Source of the DNA: Chloroflexota bacterium
GTDB lineage: Bacteria > Chloroflexota > Limnocylindria > Limnocylindrales > CSP1-4
Assembly: GCA_025351245.1 (NCBI GenBank)
Contig: JANXWH010000190.1
Coordinates: forward strand, 1-43,444
DNA: 43,444 nt
Direction of reading: 5' to 3'
Position numbers and translations under genes: made by a program. The notes under the pieces are model-generated. The model worked only from the letters and a program-made list of their open reading frames with translations. It was not told the DNA's origin and did no database searches. The stretch's first letter is position 1, and the number at the start of each line of letters is the position of its first letter. Below are positions 8,080 through 17,722 of the stretch, in pieces.

Positions 8080-10617
8080 CTACGCGACCCACGCGCGCCC
8101 GGTGTACCGGAGCACATGGGCGAATGCCGCGGGAGCCAGCGCCACGATCGCCACGAGGGCCCAGTCGCCCGCGTCGAGCGGCGCCGCCCGGAAAGCATCC
8201 GCGAGCGCCGGGACGACGGGGATCGCGGCCTGCACGACGACCACGAGAATCGCGGCCGCCAGCAGGGCGCCGTTCCGCGGCAGCCGCCAAGCGGGGACCG
8301 TGAGGCTTCGGTTCGCGTATGCCCGCACCACCTGGCCCACGACCAGCGCGGTGTAGGCGAGCCACCGGCCATGCTCCGGATCGCCGCCCGCGATCACGGC
8401 CAGGACCAACGCCGCCGCCGCGGAGAACCCGCCGGCGAGCGCGATCCGGGCCAGGATCCCGTTCGTCAGGAGCGGCTGGGCGCGCGGCCGCGGTGGGCGC
8501 GTCATCGTCCCCGGCTCCTCGCGCTCGCGCTCGAACGCGACCGCCGTGGACGTGTCGATGAAGAGCTCCATCCAGAGGATCTGGATCGGGAGCAGCGCGA
8601 GGCTCGCCCCGCTGAGCGTCTGCAGGAGGATGAACCCCAGGAACGCGACGTGGGTGGAGATCAGGAAGACGAGGCCCTTCTGGATGTTCGCGACGATCCG
8701 GCGGCCTTCGCGAAGCGCGAACATGAGGGTGTCGAACGAGTCGTCGCCGAGGACGAGGTCAGCGGCCTCCTTGGCCACGGCCGTGCCGCTTCCCATCGCG
8801 ACCGCAACGTCCGCGTTGTTGAGCGCCGGCGCATCGTTGACGCCGTCGCCGGTCACCGCCACCGTGCGGCCGGCCGCCTGCGCCGCACGGACCAGGCGCA
8901 GCTTCTGCTCGGGCAGCGCCCTGGCCACGACATCGAGGCCCGGCAGCTCTCGCGCAAGACGCTCGTCGTCCCAGCCGGCCAGCTCGTCGCCCGTGATCAC
9001 GCGATCGCGCGCGATTCCCGCCGCCCGGGCGATCGCCGCCGCGGTCAACGGGTGATCCCCGGTCACGACCAGCGTCTGGATCCCGGCGCCGCGGGCAAGC
9101 GCCAGTGCGTCCCGGGTCCCGGGCCGGATGGTGTCGGCGAACCCGAGCAGCGCGCGCGGCACCCAGCCGCCCGGCGCCTCGCGTTCGGAAAGGAGGAGCA
9201 GGCGCTCCCCGTCGGCGGCCGCCGAATCCACCACGACGTTCCACGCCGAGACCGTCTCCGGGTTCGCCTCGCCGTCGAGCGCCAGCACCATCTCGGGCGC
9301 CCCAAGGGCCAGCTCGCGCGTGCCCCGGTCACCGTCGCGGAAGATCACCCGCGAATAGGGCGTGCCATCGGCCGCCGGCCAGGCCTCCTCGAGATGGGCG
9401 GGGTCGGGCGGCAAGGCGATCCCGGCGGCCTCGGCTGCGCGCGAGATCGAACGTGCGAATGAGCCGGCGGCCGCACCGTCCGCGATGACCCAGCTGTCGG
9501 CCTCCGCCCGCAGCGCGTCGGCGAGGACCGCGCGCCTCTCTTCCGGCTCCTCGATCCCGCCCGTGAGCGTCCGCAGCGACGCGACCTCCAGGCGGTTCTG
9601 GGTGAGCGTGCCGGTCTTGTCGGTCAGGATGAGGTCGACCGCGCCCAGCGTCTCCTCGGCGTTCAGGCGTCGGACCAGCACGTCGCGCTTGAGGAGCCGG
9701 TACGCGCCGAGCCCCAGCACGACCGCGAGGAGGACCGGCGGCTCCTCGGGGATCGCGGCGATGGCAGCCGAGATCCCGGCGATGAGCGTCTCGCCCAGCG
9801 TCGCCCCGCGCAGGAAGCCAGCCAGCGTCGTGGTGGCGATCAGCCCGATCGCGACCGCGAGGAGGATCTTCACGAGGCGGTCCAGCTCCCGCTGGACCGG
9901 CGAGCGGCGCTCCGGGCGGCCGGCGAGGCCGCCGGCGATCCGGCCGACCTCGGTCGCCTGCCCGATCGCGACGACGATCCCCTCACCGCGTCCGCCGACG
10001 ACGGACGTCCCGCTGTACGCGACGGCGTGGCGATCGGTGACACTGGCGCCGGGGGCGTCCGGCTCGACCCGTGCGGGCTCCGGGACCGACTCGCCGGTCA
10101 GCACGCTCCGGTCCACGAGCAGGCTTTCCGCCCGGAGCACGCGGAGGTCCGCCGGCAGCAGGTCGCCCGTTCGCAGGAGCACGATGTCCCCGGGGACCAA
10201 CCCGGCGGCCGGGATCTCCTCCGTGCTGCCGCCGCGCCGAACACGTGCGATCGGGGCCGAGGCAGCCCGGAGCGCCTCGAGGGCACGCTCGCCGCGGAAC
10301 TCGGTGACGACGTCGGCGCCGACGATCGGGACCAGCCCGACCAGGATGAGGAGCCCGTCGCGGACCTCGCCCACGAGCACGGCGAGCACGCCCGCGAGCA
10401 CCAGCAGGAGCACGAACGGCTCGGTGGCGGCGTCGCGAAGCATGCCGAGAACCGATTCGTGCTCGGCGGCCCGGAGCTCGTTCGGCCCCGCGTCGGCGGC
10501 GCGTCGCGCGACCTCGGCGGGGTCGAGGCCGACACCGGCGGTCACGCCCAGCTCGCCGGCCACCTCCGCACACGTCAGGGCCGCGGCATCGGCCGTGGAA
10601 AGCTGCCTCATCATCAC
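8080..10617 (-). CDS. cation-translocating P-type ATPase
   Basis: DKTGTLTQN phosphorylation motif, VTGDHPLTA, TGDGVNDAPALNNADVAVAMGSGT, PEEPP in M4. Confidence 0.94.
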   Translation of the reverse strand: MMMRQLSTADAAALTCAEVAGELGVTAGVGLDPAEVARRAADAGPNELRAAEHESVLGMLRDAATEPFVLLLVLAGVLAVLVGEVRDGLLILVGLVPIVGADVVTEFRGERALEALRAASAPIARVRRGGSTEEIPAAGLVPGDIVLLRTGDLLPADLRVLRAESLLVDRSVLTGESVPEPARVEPDAPGASVTDRHAVAYSGTSVVGGRGEGIVVAIGQATEVGRIAGGLAGRPERRSPVQRELDRLVKILLAVAIGLIATTTLAGFLRGATLGETLIAGISAAIAAIPEEPPVLLAVVLGLGAYRLLKRDVLVRRLNAEETLGAVDLILTDKTGTLTQNRLEVASLRTLTGGIEEPEERRAVLADALRAEADSWVIADGAAAGSFARSISRAAEAAGIALPPDPAHLEEAWPAADGTPYSRVIFRDGDRGTRELALGAPEMVLALDGEANPETVSAWNVVVDSAAADGERLLLLSEREAPGGWVPRALLGFADTIRPGTRDALALARGAGIQTLVVTGDHPLTAAAIARAAGIARDRVITGDELAGWDDERLARELPGLDVVARALPEQKLRLVRAAQAAGRTVAVTGDGVNDAPALNNADVAVAMGSGTAVAKEAADLVLGDDSFDTLMFALREGRRIVANIQKGLVFLISTHVAFLGFILLQTLSGASLALLPIQILWMELFIDTSTAVAFEREREEPGTMTRPPRPRAQPLLTNGILARIALAGGFSAAAALVLAVIAGGDPEHGRWLAYTALVVGQVVRAYANRSLTVPAWRLPRNGALLAAAILVVVVQAAIPVVPALADAFRAAPLDAGDWALVAIVALAPAAFAHVLRYTGRAWVA

Positions 10618-10685
10618 GTGGTTGGCATGATGCCCGCTCCCGGCATCAGCCGCGCATGGACGAAGGCGACGCCTACACTACGATC

Positions 10686-11087
10686 ATGACTTCGAGCTAC
10701 CTTCGAGGCGACGACCTGACCGCCCCGGTCCGCATCCATGCCGACCGCGAGGCGGGGACCCTCCGCATCGAGTGGGTCGACGGACACGTCTCGACCTACG
10801 ATTTCGTCCGACTCCGCTGGCTCTGCCCGTGCGCGTACTGCCGGGGCGAGATGGGGCAGCCGGGCTGGCTCGATTCAAGCCCGACGCTCACCGGAGAACA
10901 GACCCGGCTCGTCTCCATGGAGCCGGTCGGCGGGTATGCCGTCGCGCCCACCTGGGGCGACGGCCACCACACGGGCTACTACACGTTCACGTCGTTGCGC
11001 ACCCATTGCCCGTGCCCGGAGTGCACGGCCGCGCGCGCCGCCGCCGGACACACCGACGCGGCAATCCCGAACGGAGGATCGCGATGA
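10686..11087 (+). CDS. DUF971 (gamma-butyrobetaine-hydroxylase-like N-terminal) domain protein
   Basis: DREAGTLRIEWVDGHVSTYDFVRLRWLCPCAYCRGE...VGGYAVAPTWGDGHHTGYYTFTSLR. Confidence 0.85.
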   Translation: MTSSYLRGDDLTAPVRIHADREAGTLRIEWVDGHVSTYDFVRLRWLCPCAYCRGEMGQPGWLDSSPTLTGEQTRLVSMEPVGGYAVAPTWGDGHHTGYYTFTSLRTHCPCPECTAARAAAGHTDAAIPNGGSR

Positions 11088-11437
11088 TCGTCGCCACCAC
11101 GCCGTACATCTCCGGCCACCGCGTCGTCGAGACGAAGGGGATGGTCTTCGGGCTGGTCGTCCGCAGCCGGGGCCTGGGCGGCAACATCATGGCCGGGCTC
11201 CGTTCGATCGGCGGCGGCGAGATCCACGAGTACACGGAGCTGCTTGAGGACACCCGACGCCAGGCGATCGACCGGCTGGTCCGCAACGCGACGCTCGTCG
11301 GCGGCAACGCGGTGATCTCCATGCGCTTCGACAGCTCGGAGATCGCGAACACGATGTCGGAGATCGTCGCCTACGGGACCGCGGTCCTTGTCGAAGCGGA
11401 CCCGGCGGTGACGGCCCCGACGACGCCGGTCGAATGA
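11084..11437 (+). CDS. YbjQ / UPF0145 family protein
   Basis: MIVATTPYISGHRVVETKGMVFGLVVRSRGLGGNIMAGLRSIGGGEIHEYTELLEDTRRQAIDRL; ATGA overlap with upstream gene. Confidence 0.9.
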   Translation: MIVATTPYISGHRVVETKGMVFGLVVRSRGLGGNIMAGLRSIGGGEIHEYTELLEDTRRQAIDRLVRNATLVGGNAVISMRFDSSEIANTMSEIVAYGTAVLVEADPAVTAPTTPVE

Positions 11438-11492
11438 CGCCGGGGGCTGGTCGTGGCGCACCGCAGCCGGGCCAGCCGAACCGAGCTCGGGC

Positions 11493-11852
11493 GTGAGCGC
11501 GGGCCTCGCCATCGTGCGCGTGCTCATGGCATTCGTCGGGGCGCTCATGCTCATCGGTGGGCTCGTGGCGATCGTCAGCGGCAGCCCCGCGGCGTTCGGC
11601 GGGCTGTGGCTCGTCGCAACCGGCGGGGTCCTCCTGATCGGTGTCGCGCTGGAGCGGCTCCGGTACCGGAGCGAGCAGGCGGATCGCGTCGGCGCGCGGC
11701 CCGGGCCCGGTGGCGGCGAGAGCCTCGACTCGCCCATGGAGCCGCGGTTCCGGCGCACGGACGAGTTCTTTGAGGACCCGACAAGCCGGCGGCGGATGCG
11801 CGTCTGGCTGGATCCGACGACCGGCGAGCGGCGGTACCGCGCCGAGGGATAG
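11493..11852 (+). CDS. hypothetical small membrane protein
   Basis: two N-terminal hydrophobic segments followed by soluble tail MEPRFRRTDEFFEDPTSRRRMRVWLDPTTGERRYRAEG. Confidence 0.6.
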   Translation: MSAGLAIVRVLMAFVGALMLIGGLVAIVSGSPAAFGGLWLVATGGVLLIGVALERLRYRSEQADRVGARPGPGGGESLDSPMEPRFRRTDEFFEDPTSRRRMRVWLDPTTGERRYRAEG

Positions 11853-11939
11853 GGCCGGGCACAGATACGGCCGTACCTACGCGGGGCCGTGCTACGATTT
11901 CTGGCCCGTGACGATCGCCCCTGGAGCCAACCCGCCCGC

Positions 11940-14093
11940 ATGACGACGCTTCGTGTTCGCTCCCCGCGCACCGGAGGTCGCCGGCGCCCGGCCGTGCTTC
12001 CGTACATCAACCGCGAGCTCTCGTGGCTCGACTTCAACGCGCGCGTCCTCCACGAGGCTCGCGACGAGCGCAACCCGCTGCTGGAGCGCGCGAAGTTCCT
12101 GGCGATCTTTGCCTCGAACCTCGATGAGTTCTTCCAGGTCCGCGTCTCGGGCTTGATGGAACAGGCCGCCTCGGCCGGTGGCAAGCGGTCACCGGACGGC
12201 CGCACCGCGGCCGAACAGCTGGCCGCGATCCGTGCCCGCGTCCACGGGCTGGGCCTGGAGCATGCCCGACTCGTGGCCGTGGTGCTCGCGGCACTGGCCG
12301 CTGAGGGAGTCGCGGTCGTCGACCACGCGGCGATCCCCGAGCATCACGCCCGGCTTCGCGAGCGGTACCTGGAGGAGATCTTCCCGGTCCTGACGCCGCT
12401 CGCGGTGGCGCCCGGTCACCCGTTCCCGTACATCAGCACGCTCAGCCTGTCGCTGGCCGTCGTGGTCCGCGACCCCGACGGCGGGGAGCAGCGCTTCGCC
12501 CGTGTCAAGGTTCCCCAGATCCTCCCGCGCCTCGTCGCCGTGGACGCCCACGCCTACGTCCCGCTGGAGCAGGTGATCGCCGCGAACCTGGACGTCCTCT
12601 TCCCCGGCCTGGAGATCGTCGAGTCGCATCCGTTCCGGGTCACGCGCGACGCCGACTTCGACATCGAGGAGGACGAGGCGGGAGACCTCGTGTCGGCGAT
12701 CGAGCACGAGCTGCGCAGACGGCGCTTTGGCTCGGCCGTTCGCCTGGAGGTCGAGGACGGGATGCCGGATGGCGTCCGCGACTTCATCCTCGACGGGATC
12801 GGCCTGGGTCCGGACGACCTGTACGCCGTCCCCGGGATCCTCGACGCCACCTGCTTTTGGCAGCTCGCGACCCTGGACCTGCCCGAGCTGCGTGACCCGC
12901 CGTGGACACCGGTCGTCCCGGCCCGCCTGACCCCGCACGACGAGGGCGAGGCCGTGGACGTCTTCGCGGCGATCCGGCAGGGCGACATCCTGGTCCACCA
13001 TCCCTATGAATCGTTCGGCGCGTCGGTGGAGCGGTTCATCGCCCAGGCCGCGGACGACCCCGACGTGCTGACTATCAAGATGGCGCTCTACCGCACCTCG
13101 GGCGACTCGCCGATCGTTCGAGACCTGATCCGGGCCGCGGAGCAGGGCAAGCAGGTGGTCGTCCTCGTCGAGATCAAGGCCCGCTTCGACGAAGAGGCGA
13201 ACATCGTCTGGGCGCGCAAGCTGGAGCAGGCGGGCGCCCACGTGGTCTACGGCCTGGTGGGCCTCAAGACCCACAGCAAGATTTCCCTCGTGGTCCGTCG
13301 CGAAGGCTCGGGCCTGCGCCGGTACGTCCACCTGGGGACCGGCAACTACAACCCGAAGACCGCCCGAATCTACATTGACCTGGGGCTGCTGACGTGTCGC
13401 CCAGAGCTGGGCGCCGATGCGACGGACCTCTTCAACCACCTGACCGGCCTCTCGCGCCAGCACCACTTCCGCCGACTCCTGGTGGCCCCCGTGTCGCTCC
13501 GTCCACGCCTGCGCGAGCTGATCGAGCGCGAGGCGGAGCATGCTCGCGCTGGGCGTGCGGCCCGGATCGTCGTGAAGTGCAACGCGATCGTTGATCCCGA
13601 GCTGATCGAGGTGCTCTACAGGGCGGGCCAGGCCGGGGTCGAGATCGAGTGCATCGTCCGCGGCATCTGCTCGCTCCAGCCCGGCGTGCCCGGCGTGAGC
13701 GACCGGATCCGGGTTCGCTCCATCGTCGGCGAGTTCCTGGAGCACAGCCGGATCTTTGGCTTCCTCAGCGGAGGCCGACAGGAGTGGTACACGGGCTCGG
13801 CCGACCTGATGGAGCGCAACCTGGATCGCCGGATCGAGGCGGTCTTCCCGATCGAGGACCTCGAGGCGCAGGCCCGACTGGCGGAGATCGTCGAGGTCAT
13901 GCTCGCCGACGACCGGCGCTCGTGGCAGCTCGGGGCGGACGCAACCTGGCGCCGCACGGAGGAGATCAACGCCGCGGCCGGGACGATTGACACCTTCGCC
14001 ACGCTCAAGGAGCGAGCGGAGCGCGCGCTCGTCGTCGCCCATGAGCCGCGCCGCCCGGCCTCGCCGGTCGGTTCGCTGGATCCGCGCGCCTGA
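11940..14093 (+). CDS. ppk1: polyphosphate kinase 1
   Basis: LPYINRELSWLDFNARVLHEA...IKMALYRTSGDSPIVRDLIRAAEQGKQVVVLVEIKARFDEEANI...HLGTGNYNPKTARIYIDLGLLT; alternative GTG start at 11889. Confidence 0.97.
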   Translation: MTTLRVRSPRTGGRRRPAVLPYINRELSWLDFNARVLHEARDERNPLLERAKFLAIFASNLDEFFQVRVSGLMEQAASAGGKRSPDGRTAAEQLAAIRARVHGLGLEHARLVAVVLAALAAEGVAVVDHAAIPEHHARLRERYLEEIFPVLTPLAVAPGHPFPYISTLSLSLAVVVRDPDGGEQRFARVKVPQILPRLVAVDAHAYVPLEQVIAANLDVLFPGLEIVESHPFRVTRDADFDIEEDEAGDLVSAIEHELRRRRFGSAVRLEVEDGMPDGVRDFILDGIGLGPDDLYAVPGILDATCFWQLATLDLPELRDPPWTPVVPARLTPHDEGEAVDVFAAIRQGDILVHHPYESFGASVERFIAQAADDPDVLTIKMALYRTSGDSPIVRDLIRAAEQGKQVVVLVEIKARFDEEANIVWARKLEQAGAHVVYGLVGLKTHSKISLVVRREGSGLRRYVHLGTGNYNPKTARIYIDLGLLTCRPELGADATDLFNHLTGLSRQHHFRRLLVAPVSLRPRLRELIEREAEHARAGRAARIVVKCNAIVDPELIEVLYRAGQAGVEIECIVRGICSLQPGVPGVSDRIRVRSIVGEFLEHSRIFGFLSGGRQEWYTGSADLMERNLDRRIEAVFPIEDLEAQARLAEIVEVMLADDRRSWQLGADATWRRTEEINAAAGTIDTFATLKERAERALVVAHEPRRPASPVGSLDPRA

Positions 14094-14115
14094 CGGCGCC
14101 GAGGAGCAGCGCGAC

Positions 14116-15879
14116 GTGACGAACACCCGGCAGGGCATCGAGATGGAGCTCAAGTACCGCGTGCGCGATGCGGAAGCGGCTGCGCGGCTCAGCGCGCTCC
14201 GGACCCTCGGCGGGCTGCGGGTCGCCGGCCGGCCGCGGCAGGTCCAGGTAGAGGACCGCTACCTCGACACGGCCGACGGTGCGATGTCGCGGGCCGGCTA
14301 CGCGGTCCGCCTTCGGCGTGGCCCGCGGATGACGATCCTCTCCGTCAAGGCGTCAAACCAGGCGGCATCGGCGCTCCATCGGCGGGAGGAGCTCGAAGGG
14401 CCTGCCGACCTCTCGCTCGACCCGCACGCCTGGCCCTCGTCAGCCGCCCGTTCGCTCGTCCTGGAGCACGCCGGCGACTCCCCGCTCATCGAGATCGTCA
14501 CGATCCGCCAGCTGCGGCGCGCGCGCGCCTTCGCCGGCGATGCGCTCGAAGTCGAGCTGAGCGTCGACGACGTAGAGATCGTCGCTGGTGGGCGGATGAT
14601 CGACCGGTTCCTGGAGCTCGAAGTGGAGCTGAAGGTGGGGGACGAGGCCGGCCTCGTCGACCTCGCGGTGATCCTCGGGGCGGACGCTGCGCTCGAGCCC
14701 ATCACGACCTCGAAGCTGGAGCGCGCGCTCGCGGCCCTCGCGCGGCGCGGGCGGCCGACGCGGGAGCGATCGCGCGCCGCACCCGCCGATCCCGCCGGCT
14801 CGTCGCCGTCGAAAGCAGGGTTGGACGCCACGCCGGGCACGAACGTCCCGGCGTCGTCGGCCCCCATGCCCGCGCCGGAGCCCCGGGTCGAGCCGGCGGC
14901 CGAGGTGCCGGCCGAGGGCGCCGCCCGGCGACCGACACTGGTGGTGGGCAAGACCCCGGGCGTCACGCGCGACGACCTGCTCGCCGAGGCCGGCCGCAAG
15001 GTCCTCCGGTTTCACCTCGCCAGGATGCTGGCCCGCGAGGAGGGGACCCGAACGGGGCTCCGTATCGAGGACCTCCACGGGATGCGCGTCGCCACGCGCC
15101 GGATGCGAGCCGCATGGCGCGTCTTCGGCGATGGCTTCCGGCTCGGCCGGACGCGCCGCATGCGCCGGCGACTCCGCGAAGTGGCCGCCCGGCTCGGCGC
15201 GGTGCGCGACCTCGACGTCCTGATCCAGGCCGCCGAGGCACACCGGGCCACGCTCCCGGAGGACGAAACGGCCGCCTTCGCACCGCTAGTCCACGCGTGG
15301 TCCGATGACCGCGAGACCGCCCGGCTGCTCCTGATGCGAGAGCTCGATTCGAGCGCCTATTCCCGCCTGGTCGAGGAGTATCGGATCTTCGTCACGGCCG
15401 AGGGCGCGGCCGTCCTCGCGCCCGCGAGCCCGGTGGCGCCGCACCGCGTCCGGGATACCGCCGGGTCGCGGATCTGGCTGGCGTACGAACAGGTCCGCGG
15501 GTACGAAAGCGTCCTCCGCTGGGCCGATATCGAGACGATCCACCAGCTCCGGATCGCCGGGAAGTGGCTGCGCTACACGCTGGAGTTCTTCCGCGAGGCG
15601 CTGGGCCCGGAGGTGGACCAGCTCATCCCGCGCGTCGTGGCGCTGCAGGACCACCTCGGCTGGCTCCACGACGCGGACGTCACGATCGCGCTGACCCGCC
15701 AGTTCCTGGTCTCGAATGCCGGTCGCCTGGGCCCGGCCGAGACCGAGGTGATCGCCGCCTACCTGCAGGGCCGAGAGCGCGAGCTCGAGCGCCTTCGCCG
15801 CACGATCGGCCCGCCATGGCGGGGCGTCAACGGGGTGGCATTCCGGCGCCTCCTCGGGCGGGCCGTCAGCGGCCTCTGA
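14116..15879 (+). CDS. CYTH and CHAD domain-containing protein
   Basis: N-terminal MELKYRVRDAEAAARL...DRYLDTADGAMSRAGYAVRLRR (CYTH); C-terminal GMRVATRRMRAAWRVF...IHQLRIAGKWLRYTLEFF (CHAD, His/Arg-rich helices); Pro/Ala linker. Confidence 0.92.
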   Translation: MTNTRQGIEMELKYRVRDAEAAARLSALRTLGGLRVAGRPRQVQVEDRYLDTADGAMSRAGYAVRLRRGPRMTILSVKASNQAASALHRREELEGPADLSLDPHAWPSSAARSLVLEHAGDSPLIEIVTIRQLRRARAFAGDALEVELSVDDVEIVAGGRMIDRFLELEVELKVGDEAGLVDLAVILGADAALEPITTSKLERALAALARRGRPTRERSRAAPADPAGSSPSKAGLDATPGTNVPASSAPMPAPEPRVEPAAEVPAEGAARRPTLVVGKTPGVTRDDLLAEAGRKVLRFHLARMLAREEGTRTGLRIEDLHGMRVATRRMRAAWRVFGDGFRLGRTRRMRRRLREVAARLGAVRDLDVLIQAAEAHRATLPEDETAAFAPLVHAWSDDRETARLLLMRELDSSAYSRLVEEYRIFVTAEGAAVLAPASPVAPHRVRDTAGSRIWLAYEQVRGYESVLRWADIETIHQLRIAGKWLRYTLEFFREALGPEVDQLIPRVVALQDHLGWLHDADVTIALTRQFLVSNAGRLGPAETEVIAAYLQGRERELERLRRTIGPPWRGVNGVAFRRLLGRAVSGL

Positions 15880-15919
15880 CGAGAGGGCGCGGCCGGCAGG
15901 CAGGTCAGGGCTCGGCGGC

Positions 15920-16930
15920 CTATTCCTCCGCCCCGCCCGCGCCCCAACCGTGCGCAAGCGCCTCCAGGCGATCCCGCCACGCGGCGCCGGCACGCGCGAG
16001 GGCCAGCACCATCCCTTCCCGGATCCCCTCATCCGACGCGGTCGCCCGCGGCACGCCGTAGCGCGCCAGGATCGCCTCGAGGACGGCCGCACCCGCGGCG
16101 AGGATCCGCGCGCGTTGTGGCCGGATGCCAAACCGGGCCGCGACGTCGGCGGCAGGCGCCTCGCTGAGCACCTCGAACGCGGCGGCGAGCCGCTCCGGCG
16201 TCAGGACGCGGTCGTGCAGGGCCCCGGGGACGATCTTCACGAGGTTCGACGCCGTCCCGCCGACGGCCACTATCTCCGTCGGCGCGGCGTATGGCACCGC
16301 CCGGAGGGCCTCGGAGGCGGCCGCCCGGAGGGCCGCGATCTCGCTCCGCGTCGGCGGATCATGGGTCACGTGCACCTGGGTGAGACGCGCGCCGCCCACG
16401 CGAAGCCCGGTCGCGCTCGCCCGTCGGGCCGGACCCACGACCACCAGCTGCGTGCTCCCGCCGCCGACATCCACGACGAGAAGATCGGCCTCGACCGCCC
16501 GACCGGACGTCGCGCCGAGCAGCGTGAGCAGCCCCTCTTCGCGATGGTCGACGACATGGAGCGGGACACCGGTCGCGTCCTCGACCGCGACGACCACGGC
16601 CCGGGCGTCCGCGGCGCGCCGCAGGGGCTCCGTTCCCACGAACGCGATCCGCTCGGCACCGAGCCCGCGCGCGGCGGCGGCGTATCCAACGAGCGTCGCG
16701 ATCAGCGGTCCGCGGGCGTCGGCGGGGATCAGCCCTCGGGCGTCGACGAGCGTCCCGAGCCCCAGCAACGCCGATTCGTCGAGGAGCGGCACGACGCGAT
16801 GTCCGTACACGCTGCCCACGAGCAGGTGCGCCGAGTTCGCACCAACGTCGACTGCGGCGCAGATCGGGCCGCTGACGAGCCGCGCCTCGTCAGCCGTTGT
16901 CCGGTCCCGTCGAGGGCGGGGTCGTCGCAC
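15920..16930 (-). CDS. ppx: Ppx/GppA family exopolyphosphatase
   Basis: CAAVDVGANSAHLLV...LLVVDVGGGSTQLVV...VAVGGTASNL; GTG at 16930 proposed as start, overlapping the upstream gene end. Confidence 0.9.
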   Translation of the reverse strand: MRRPRPRRDRTTADEARLVSGPICAAVDVGANSAHLLVGSVYGHRVVPLLDESALLGLGTLVDARGLIPADARGPLIATLVGYAAAARGLGAERIAFVGTEPLRRAADARAVVVAVEDATGVPLHVVDHREEGLLTLLGATSGRAVEADLLVVDVGGGSTQLVVVGPARRASATGLRVGGARLTQVHVTHDPPTRSEIAALRAAASEALRAVPYAAPTEIVAVGGTASNLVKIVPGALHDRVLTPERLAAAFEVLSEAPAADVAARFGIRPQRARILAAGAAVLEAILARYGVPRATASDEGIREGMVLALARAGAAWRDRLEALAHGWGAGGAEE

Positions 16931-17579
16931 GAGTCCGCCTCCGACGCGGGGTAGCCGGCTTCGCGGGGGCGGGAGGTCGTGCCGCGGCAGGCGCGGCAGG
17001 CGTGGCGGCGCCGGCCCTCGCGGGCGCGGGCGACTTCGCGGGCTTCTTGGCGGGCCTCGAGGTCGCGGCCGGCTTCGCGCGCACGGGCGCCGTGGCGGCG
17101 GCCGGCCTCGCCTGGACCGCCCGTCGGGCTGCTCCGACGACCGATCCCGCCGCATCCCTGACCGCGCCGGCCGCGCCCTGGGCAGCCCCGAGGACCGTCT
17201 CGCCGGCGGGGGAGGCCGCGTGGACGACCGATCCGGCAACGTGCATGACACCACCCGCCGCGTCAGCGACCGCGTCGGCGGCGCCCTCGAGCAGATCGCC
17301 CGCCGCGCGACCGATCTTCCTCGCACCGCCAACCGCGGGCGCTGATGCGTGGCGGACGAGCCCGGCGATCTCGCTTCGAATCCGGTCAGCCTCCACGGAC
17401 GCGGCCGCGAGCCGCGAGCGGCGCCGCTCCTCGGTCTTGCGCACCGCCGCCAGGTCCTTCTCGAGCTTCGCGAGACGACGCCTGGTTGCCCGCTTCAGCT
17501 GCTCCGCGTCCTCCCGCGCGACGGCCGAGACATCGGCGACGCGCTTTCGCACTGCGCGCTTCCCGCTTCCCTTGTCCAT
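16890..17579 (-). CDS. phasin / histone-H1-like Ala-Pro-Lys-rich protein
   Basis: MDKGSGKRAVRKRVADVSAVAREDAEQLKRATRRRLAKLEKDLAAVRKTEERRRSRL, Ala-rich amphipathic middle, C-terminal KPAATSRPAKKPAKSPAPARAGAATPAAPAAARPPAPAKPATPRRRRTRA. Confidence 0.8.
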   Translation of the reverse strand: MDKGSGKRAVRKRVADVSAVAREDAEQLKRATRRRLAKLEKDLAAVRKTEERRRSRLAAASVEADRIRSEIAGLVRHASAPAVGGARKIGRAAGDLLEGAADAVADAAGGVMHVAGSVVHAASPAGETVLGAAQGAAGAVRDAAGSVVGAARRAVQARPAAATAPVRAKPAATSRPAKKPAKSPAPARAGAATPAAPAAARPPAPAKPATPRRRRTRATTPPSTGPDNG

Positions 17580-17686
17580 GTCGATCCCCTCCTTGCCGGT
17601 TCGGTGGCCGCCGCGCTCGCCGGTCGCTCCCCGACAGTCTGACACCCTCAACACGCGATGCGCGGACGGACATGCGACCCGTGAAT

Positions 17687-17712
17687 GGCGAGCGTCGGGC
17701 GGCGCTCGCCAG
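17687..17712 (-). terminator. terminator-like hairpin after arsR-arsP-thioredoxin genes
   Basis: TGGCGAGCG-tcgggcgg-CGCTCGCCA, perfect 9-bp stem, about 10 nt past the stop; no clear U tract. Confidence 0.5.
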
Positions 17713-17722
17713 GCGGGCGATG

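Noticed and set aside
5855-8356. 833-aa + strand ORF
   Set aside because: Out-of-frame over the USP gene and antisense to the NatB permease
8080-10617. Unusual PEEPP in place of PEGLP in the P-type ATPase M4 motif
   Set aside because: PEEFP/PEExP variants occur in known cation-transporting P-type ATPases, so not novel
17370-17385. TTCGAATCC T-loop-like string
   Set aside because: Lies inside the histone-like CDS with no surrounding cloverleaf
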